From Elusimicrobiota bacterium (GTDB lineage: Bacteria > Elusimicrobiota > Elusimicrobia > UBA1565 > UBA9628), in NCBI GenBank assembly GCA_028865585.1, contig JAGWJU010000072.1:1-6581 (forward strand): a stretch of 6,581 nt of DNA, read 5' to 3'. Below are positions 1-4,208 of this stretch, piece after piece. The notes under the pieces are model-generated. The model saw only the letters and a list, made by a program, of their open reading frames with translations, had not been told where the DNA came from and did no database searches. A program made the position numbers and the translations under genes. The stretch's first letter is position 1, and each line of letters begins with the position of its first letter.

Positions 1-159
1 AGACGCCGTCAAGGGCTTCGACTTGAGCAGGCGGCCGTCCAAACGCAGGGACGGCACGTGCGGATCGTGGTAGACCACGCGCGCCTTGGCCTCCAAAAGC
101 AGGTGCATCACGTCGAACGAGGGCGACTCCCGGTAGTCGGCGGTGCCCGGATTTTTCGA
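1..159 (-). CDS. Nucleotide-sugar (UDP-sugar) dehydrogenase, C-terminal-domain fragment, truncated at both ends
   Basis: Seen: the minus strand, with codons in register at 1-3, 4-6 and so on, reads KNPGTADYRESPSFDVMHLL, then VVYHDPHVPSL and LLKSKPLTAS at the edge. Established: in UDP-glucose/UDP-N-acetylglucosamine dehydrogenases (WbpA/WecC/Ugd type) the UDP-binding C-terminal domain has a 'AYKkn..D.RESPa..i...L...ga.V.yhDPyvp' block, which this matches. These cytoplasmic NAD-dependent enzymes oxidise C6 of a UDP-sugar to the uronic acid for surface polysaccharide. The gene would continue off the left edge. Upstream of K (codon 154-156) the frame stays open to an ATG at 204-202 and beyond, but the sequence no longer looks like the family: the expected 'GVAYK' is replaced by residues antisense to the histidine kinase. 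The NAD-binding domain and catalytic Cys, about 300 residues, are therefore missing. Inference: the gene is cut at about 145-160 by a rearrangement or an assembly misjoin. Domain identity is fairly sure; exact substrate is not determinable. Confidence 0.7.
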
Positions 160-1762
160 GCGCCTGAGAGTCGGCACGCTCACCTTCAAGCCGGGCTTGC
201 GCATGAACGAGCTGGAGGCTTTCTGCGAGCTCTCCGCGCTGAGGCGGGAGGCCCTGGGCGGCGTTTCGCCCAAGGACTACCTGTCCAAGAAGGGCGTCGA
301 GCACATCATTCTGGACGAGGCGGTCTACGCCCGGGTCAACGCGGGGGCGGGCAAGGGCGGCCAGGCGGGCTTGGGCGGAACCGGCGGCGGGACGGGCGCG
401 GGCCAAGAGGGCGCGGGTTTCGGCCCGGGCGGAGCCGAAGGCACGGACGCGGAGTTCGCGCCCCGCCTGGCCGGCGAAAAAAGTTTGGACGGCGCGATGC
501 GCTCTTTGATCGCGCGCGCGGTCGCCGATCCGGGAGAGAGGGAAAAAGTCCGCGCCGCCGTGGCCGGGCTTCTGGAGCAGGACATCCGCCGGCGCGTGGA
601 CGAGGCGACCAAGCCCTTGCGGGAAGCCAAGACCCGCGTCGAGAACGAGCAGGCGCGCACCGAGGGCGTGCTGCACCAGGCCGTCGACGGCGTTATCGTG
701 GTCGACGAGCAGGGGAAAATCCTCATGATGAACCCCGCGGCCGAGCAGGTCTGGGGCCAGCCGCTCGCGCAGGCGGCGGGCCTGCCCATCATCGAGAAGG
801 CGGGAGAAAACCAGGTGGTGACCTTGGCCGCGGAATTGACCGCGCCCCCGGACCGGACCATCGACGCCCGCGCGCGCACGGCCGCGCCCCCGGATTTGCG
901 CCGCAGCGTGCAGGCCTCCGGCGCCGTGGTGCAGACCGAGGCCGGCAAAATCGTCGGCATGGTCGCGGGCCCCACGGACGCGGCCAAGCTCCGCGAGACC
1001 GAGCGCCTGCAGCGGGAGTTCGTCGCCCACGTGACTCACGAGCTGCGCTCGCCCTTGTCCTCCATCCGCGCGGCGCTGGAAATCCTGGAGGGGGAAGCCG
1101 CGCCCAAGCTTCAAGCCGAGCACGGGCGGATGCTTTCGACCGCGGTCAAGAACACCGACCGTCTGGCCGACCTCATCACCAGCATCCTGGATTTTTCAAA
1201 GATCGAGGCCGGGCAGATGGAGGTTCGTCCCGGCAAGGCCGACGCCGCGGCGCTGGCGAAGGAAGCCGCGGAAAGCCTCTCCGCCTGGGCTCAAAAAAAG
1301 AGCCTGCGGCTCTCCTGCGAAATCGCGTCCGGCCTGCCGCCGGTGCGCGCGGACGGCCCCCGGACCGTCCAGGTGCTCATCAACCTTCTCTCCAACGCCA
1401 TCAAGTTCACGCCCAACGGCGGCTCCATCGTTTTGCGCGCGGGCTTGGACCCCGAGGACGGCCGGCGCGTGCGCTTCTCGGTCTCGGACACGGGCCCGGG
1501 CATTCCGAAAAACCAGCAGGACAGGGTCTTCGAGAAGTTCGTGCAAATCGCCGCCGGGGAGCTCCACCCGGGCGGCACGGGCCTGGGCCTCTCCATCGCC
1601 AAGGCCCTGGTGCATCTCCAGCAGGGCAAACTGTGGCTTGAGAGCGACGCGGGCAAGGGCGCGGCGTTTCTGTTCACGCTGCCCGTGTTCGTCTTGGCCG
1701 CCGAGTCCGGCGACGCCGTGCCCGCGCCCAAGCCCTGGTGGAAGAAACTCCTGGGCCTCTAA
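143..1762 (+). CDS. Soluble PAS-containing sensor histidine kinase (HisKA-HATPase_c), N-terminus probably incomplete
   Basis: A two-component sensor kinase that should autophosphorylate on His and pass the phosphate to an unseen response regulator. Numbering from GTG 143: residues 8-65 form a small domain (LTFKPGL, then ELEAF, then GVEHIILDEAVY); 66-103 are a Gly-rich low-complexity linker; about 135-175 look helical/coiled-coil; about 165-285 are a PAS-like sensor (AVDGVIVVDEQGKILMMNPA). The H-box FVAHVTHELRSPL carries H299. The ATPase domain has an N-box with N414/N418 (NLLSNAIKF), a G1 box DTGPGIP with D449, an F-box VFEKF and a G2 box GGTGLGLS at about 476-483. All catalytic motifs are intact. 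No membrane segment or signal peptide is visible, so it is probably cytoplasmic. The tail PKPWWKKLLGL is basic and aromatic. GTG 143 is simply the first start after an in-frame TAG at 134-136, has no convincing Shine-Dalgarno, and cuts into the first domain; ATG 203 would cut deeper. The real start is probably missing at the junction. No regulator gene is adjacent; comF lies tail-to-tail 13 bp away. Confidence 0.9.
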   Translation: MPGFFERLRVGTLTFKPGLRMNELEAFCELSALRREALGGVSPKDYLSKKGVEHIILDEAVYARVNAGAGKGGQAGLGGTGGGTGAGQEGAGFGPGGAEGTDAEFAPRLAGEKSLDGAMRSLIARAVADPGEREKVRAAVAGLLEQDIRRRVDEATKPLREAKTRVENEQARTEGVLHQAVDGVIVVDEQGKILMMNPAAEQVWGQPLAQAAGLPIIEKAGENQVVTLAAELTAPPDRTIDARARTAAPPDLRRSVQASGAVVQTEAGKIVGMVAGPTDAAKLRETERLQREFVAHVTHELRSPLSSIRAALEILEGEAAPKLQAEHGRMLSTAVKNTDRLADLITSILDFSKIEAGQMEVRPGKADAAALAKEAAESLSAWAQKKSLRLSCEIASGLPPVRADGPRTVQVLINLLSNAIKFTPNGGSIVLRAGLDPEDGRRVRFSVSDTGPGIPKNQQDRVFEKFVQIAAGELHPGGTGLGLSIAKALVHLQQGKLWLESDAGKGAAFLFTLPVFVLAAESGDAVPAPKPWWKKLLGL

Positions 1763-1775
1763 GGCCGCTCCTTCC

Positions 1776-2474
1776 CTAAAGCTCCCTGGCGAAGGCGTAG
1801 GCCGAGACGCCTTGCGCGCCCGCGCGGCGAAGGGCCCGGGCGCACTCCTCCAACGAAGCCCCGGTCGTGCAGACGTCGTCGACGAGCAGCACGCGCAGGC
1901 CCCGAAAGAGCGACGCGTCGGCCGCGAAGGCTCCCGCCAGGTTTTCCAGGCGCTTTTTGCGGCCCAGCGTCCATTGCGGCTTGGTGTTCTTGAGGCGCGC
2001 GAGCCCGCGGCGCATCAGGGGAATTCCTAAGCCTCGCCCCAAGGATTCCGCGAGAAGCTCGGCTTGGTTGTAGCCCCGTTCGGCCAAGCGGCGGCGGTGC
2101 AGGGGCACGGGAACAAGCGCGTCCGGCCGCCCCAGCTCGGGGAATCGCGTCCAGGCGCGGGCCATGCAGCCGCCGGCCCAGAGCGCGGCGGACTTTCGCC
2201 CGCGGTACTTGAAGGCGTGGATGAGGGAGACGGACGCCTCGCGGTAGAGGCTCGCGGCGCGGATCATGCGGCAGGCGGATGCGGACGCCCGGCAGGAGGC
2301 GCAGAGCCCCGCGCCGGGATGGGGAACGCCGCAGCGCGCGCACCAGGGCCGGTCCACGGGCCGCAGGCGGGGAAGGCACGCGGCGCACAGCGGCTCCGCG
2401 TAGCCGCGCGGCAGATCGCGGCGGCAGTGCGCGCAGGTCTGCGGCCAGAGGAGATCGAGCAGCAGGCCCTTCAT
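1776..2474 (-). CDS. comF: ComF family phosphoribosyltransferase-like protein
   Basis: ComF proteins are cytoplasmic and needed for natural DNA uptake in several bacteria; the fold is that of type I phosphoribosyltransferases, but the reaction is unsettled. From the chosen ATG (2474-2472) the product is 232 residues, normal for the family. The N-terminus MKGLLLDLLWPQTC leads into a zinc-ribbon region with four C-x2-C pairs: C14/C17, C30/C33, C45/C48 and C58/C61. The ComF signature VPVPLHRRRLAERGYNQAELL follows mid-protein, and the PRPP-binding loop LLVDDVCTTGAS has its Asp pair at 199-200. An alternative ATG five codons upstream (2489) is equally possible; neither has a clear Shine-Dalgarno. 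The frame stays open further upstream, but that part is antisense to the MFS gene and not family-like, so it is excluded. The gene is divergent from the exporter and convergent with the kinase, so it is probably transcribed alone. A single comF does not show competence; it is widespread in bacteria not known to be transformable. Confidence 0.93.
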   Translation of the reverse strand: MKGLLLDLLWPQTCAHCRRDLPRGYAEPLCAACLPRLRPVDRPWCARCGVPHPGAGLCASCRASASACRMIRAASLYREASVSLIHAFKYRGRKSAALWAGGCMARAWTRFPELGRPDALVPVPLHRRRLAERGYNQAELLAESLGRGLGIPLMRRGLARLKNTKPQWTLGRKKRLENLAGAFAADASLFRGLRVLLVDDVCTTGASLEECARALRRAGAQGVSAYAFAREL

Positions 2475-2553
2475 CCGCGCGGCGTGCATGCCCGGGATAC
2501 GAGCCGGGCCGCCCAAAGGTTCCCGCGATTTTTGATAAAGTGAAAAGCGATTT
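2475..2553. promoter_or_regulatory. Divergent intergenic spacer, probable promoters for comF and the MFS gene
   Basis: This 79-bp gap separates two divergent starts and so should hold promoters for both. Its right part (about 2527-2553) is clearly AT-richer than the surroundings, with runs such as gatttttgataaag and gatttatg. No clean -35/-10 pair with 16-18 bp spacing was found on either strand. The stretch just before ATG 2554 (tgaaaagcgattt) is purine-rich but is not a good Shine-Dalgarno. No operator-like palindrome and no adjacent regulator gene were seen. The promoter call rests on gene arrangement and base composition only. Confidence 0.35.
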
Positions 2554-4107
2554 ATGGATTCCTTCCAGCCCAGGCACAACAAATGGCTCGTGACCGGCTC
2601 GGTCATGCTGGGCGTCTTCATGTCCGTCATGGACGTCACGGTCGTCAACGTCGCCATGCCGCACATGATGGGCAGCTTCGGCGTCGACTTGCTCAGCGTC
2701 GCCTGGGTCTCCACGGCCTACAGCATCGCGGAGATCATCATGATCACCATGTCCAACTGGTGGTCCGTGCTGCTGGGCCGCAAGCGCTACTTCATCATCT
2801 CCATGATCATCTTTACCCTCGGCTCCATTTTATCCGGCTTCGCGCGCTCTTTCGCTCAAATCATCGTTTTTCGCATGATTCAGGGCATCGGCGGAGGCGG
2901 GCTCATCCCCTGCGCCCAGGCCATCGCGCGGGAAACTTTTCCCACGGAAGAGCAGGGAATGGCCATGGCCACGTTCTCCATGGGGGTGGTCATCGCTCCC
3001 GCCGTCGGGCCCGTCCTGGGCGGGTGGCTGGTGGATCACTACGGCTGGCCCTCCATCTTCTTCATTAATATCCCCATCGCCATCCTGGCCATCGTGATGA
3101 CCGCGGCCTTCGTGGAGGATCCGCCTTACCTGCAGCGGCACATGGAGAACATCGACGCCGCGGGCATCGGCCTCCTCATGGCGGGCTTGACCCTCATGCA
3201 GATCGTGCTTGAGCACGGAGAGGAAGTGGATTGGTTCTCTTCGAGGTGGATATGCTTCGGAGCGGCGGGAGCCGTCGTCGCCTTGGCGGCGTTCGTCATT
3301 TGGGAGCTGCGCGTCCAAGACCCCGTCATCGATTTCAGGCTTCTGAAGGATCCGTCCTTGAACGCCGGCGTCGTCATCGGCGCGGTCATCAGCATGGGAC
3401 TTTACGGGGTGAGCTTTCTCTTGCCGCAATGGAGCCAGGAGCTTCTCGGCTATGATGCGACCCAATCGGGACTGCTTCTCCTGCCCCGGGCCGGAACCAT
3501 GTTCCTTTTGATGCCCTTGGTGGGGCGGATTTACAATAAAATCAGCCCGCGCTGGATGGTCGGCGCAGGAGTGCTCCTATCGGTCGCCTCCTACTGGCTT
3601 CTGGCCCGTCTGCCGCTGTCCGTGGGCTTTTGGACGTTCCTGCCCGCGATGGTTTTGGGCGGCGCCGGCATGGCTTTCTCCATGGTGGCGCTCTCCACCG
3701 CGGCCTTGAGCCGCATTCCCAAGAAGCGCATGACCGCGGCCTCGGGCATCTACACGCTCTCCCGCCGCGTCGCCGGCAACATCGCCTACGCGGTCATGGG
3801 AACGGTGCTCGCCCGCCGCATCCAGGTCCACCGCTTCTGGCTCTCGCGCGACGTCAACCCCTTCAACGCCGCCTATCGCCGCTACTCCGGCGCCGCGGCC
3901 GGCTACCTGCACCGGGCGGTCGGCGCCGCCCGCGCCAAAGCGCTGGAGGCCGAACTGGTGAACCACCTGATCAACCGGCAGGCGTCCCTGATGTCCTACA
4001 ACGACGCCTTCCTTATTATGACGGGGCTCTTCGCCCTGTCCATCCCGATGGTCTTCCTTTTGCCGCGTTCGGGCCTCCCCGAGCCCGCCGCGGCCCCCGC
4101 CGACTAA
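2554..4107 (+). CDS. DHA2-family MFS drug/proton antiporter, EmrB/QacA type (14 TM)
   Basis: An inner-membrane major facilitator predicted to export small amphipathic or toxic compounds by proton antiport. The 517-residue product fits 14-TM DHA2 transporters. TM1 (about 11-35) carries the family motif MDVTVVNVAMP with D27. TM2 follows WVSTAYSIAEIIM, then motif A as WWSVLLGRKRYF (69-80), lacking the usual 'L.DR.G' Asp-Arg, as is common in EmrB-like proteins. Motif B is RMIQGIGGG (R107-G115), and the antiporter motif C is APAVGPVLGGW (148-158), followed by FFINIP at 169-174. Later segments show the IDFRLLKDPSLNAG linker and further hydrophobic helices, with a polar loop (about 425-475) before the last helix. 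ATG 2554 is chosen because it places ten polar residues before TM1. EmrB usually works with an EmrA periplasmic adaptor and TolC, but neither is adjacent: the upstream neighbour is divergent comF and the downstream gene is convergent. The substrate cannot be read from sequence. Confidence 0.93.
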   Translation: MDSFQPRHNKWLVTGSVMLGVFMSVMDVTVVNVAMPHMMGSFGVDLLSVAWVSTAYSIAEIIMITMSNWWSVLLGRKRYFIISMIIFTLGSILSGFARSFAQIIVFRMIQGIGGGGLIPCAQAIARETFPTEEQGMAMATFSMGVVIAPAVGPVLGGWLVDHYGWPSIFFINIPIAILAIVMTAAFVEDPPYLQRHMENIDAAGIGLLMAGLTLMQIVLEHGEEVDWFSSRWICFGAAGAVVALAAFVIWELRVQDPVIDFRLLKDPSLNAGVVIGAVISMGLYGVSFLLPQWSQELLGYDATQSGLLLLPRAGTMFLLMPLVGRIYNKISPRWMVGAGVLLSVASYWLLARLPLSVGFWTFLPAMVLGGAGMAFSMVALSTAALSRIPKKRMTAASGIYTLSRRVAGNIAYAVMGTVLARRIQVHRFWLSRDVNPFNAAYRRYSGAAAGYLHRAVGAARAKALEAELVNHLINRQASLMSYNDAFLIMTGLFALSIPMVFLLPRSGLPEPAAAPAD

Positions 4108-4120
4108 AGCTAGTCTGAAG

Positions 4121-4208
4121 CTCGGTGCGGGCGGCGGCTTGAATTCTGAGCGAGATGAGCCCGTGAAGGCCCGCATCGGGGCGAGCGAAGAGGCAAGCCG
4201 CCGCACGC
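4121..4208. terminator. Long inverted repeat between convergent genes, possible shared terminator or structured RNA
   Basis: The arms gcggcggcttg (4131-4141) and caagccgccgc (4194-4204) are perfect 11-bp inverted repeats. Two further pairs (4125-4126 with 4205-4206) are possible across a 4-nt bulge. The 52-nt loop holds a second small hairpin, CCCG (4170-4173), loop CAT, CGGG (4177-4180). The left arm starts 24 nt after the MFS stop, and the right arm sits directly beyond the stop of the minus-strand gene, where a bidirectional terminator would be expected. There is no T-run after either arm, so it does not fit a classical Rho-independent terminator. It could instead be a 3'-end-stabilising structure or simply chance in GC-rich DNA. 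Confidence 0.4.

Noticed and set aside
1..204. Treating the minus-strand frame from ATG 204 as a genuine small intact gene
   Set aside because: The residues before K at 154-156 are antisense to conserved kinase sequence and do not match the dehydrogenase family. The in-frame ATG is probably fortuitous.
361..450. Gly-rich coding stretch as a possible DNA repeat or CRISPR-like array
   Set aside because: The ggcgg-type units are irregular with no spacer periodicity. They simply encode a Gly/Ala linker in the kinase.
58..1641. Plus-strand open frame of 527 codons overlapping the kinase
   Set aside because: It is a +1-type shadow of the kinase, Arg/Gly-rich throughout, with no domain signature; the kinase frame holds every catalytic box.
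1763..1775. Terminator between the convergent kinase and comF genes
   Set aside because: The gap is only 13 bp, with no stem and no T-run; nothing supports a terminator call.
2475..2714. Upstream extension of ComF to an ATG at 2714 (312-residue product)
   Set aside because: The extra 80 residues are antisense to the first TM segments of the exporter and have no ComF similarity. The family's normal N-terminus starts at MKGLLLDLLWP.
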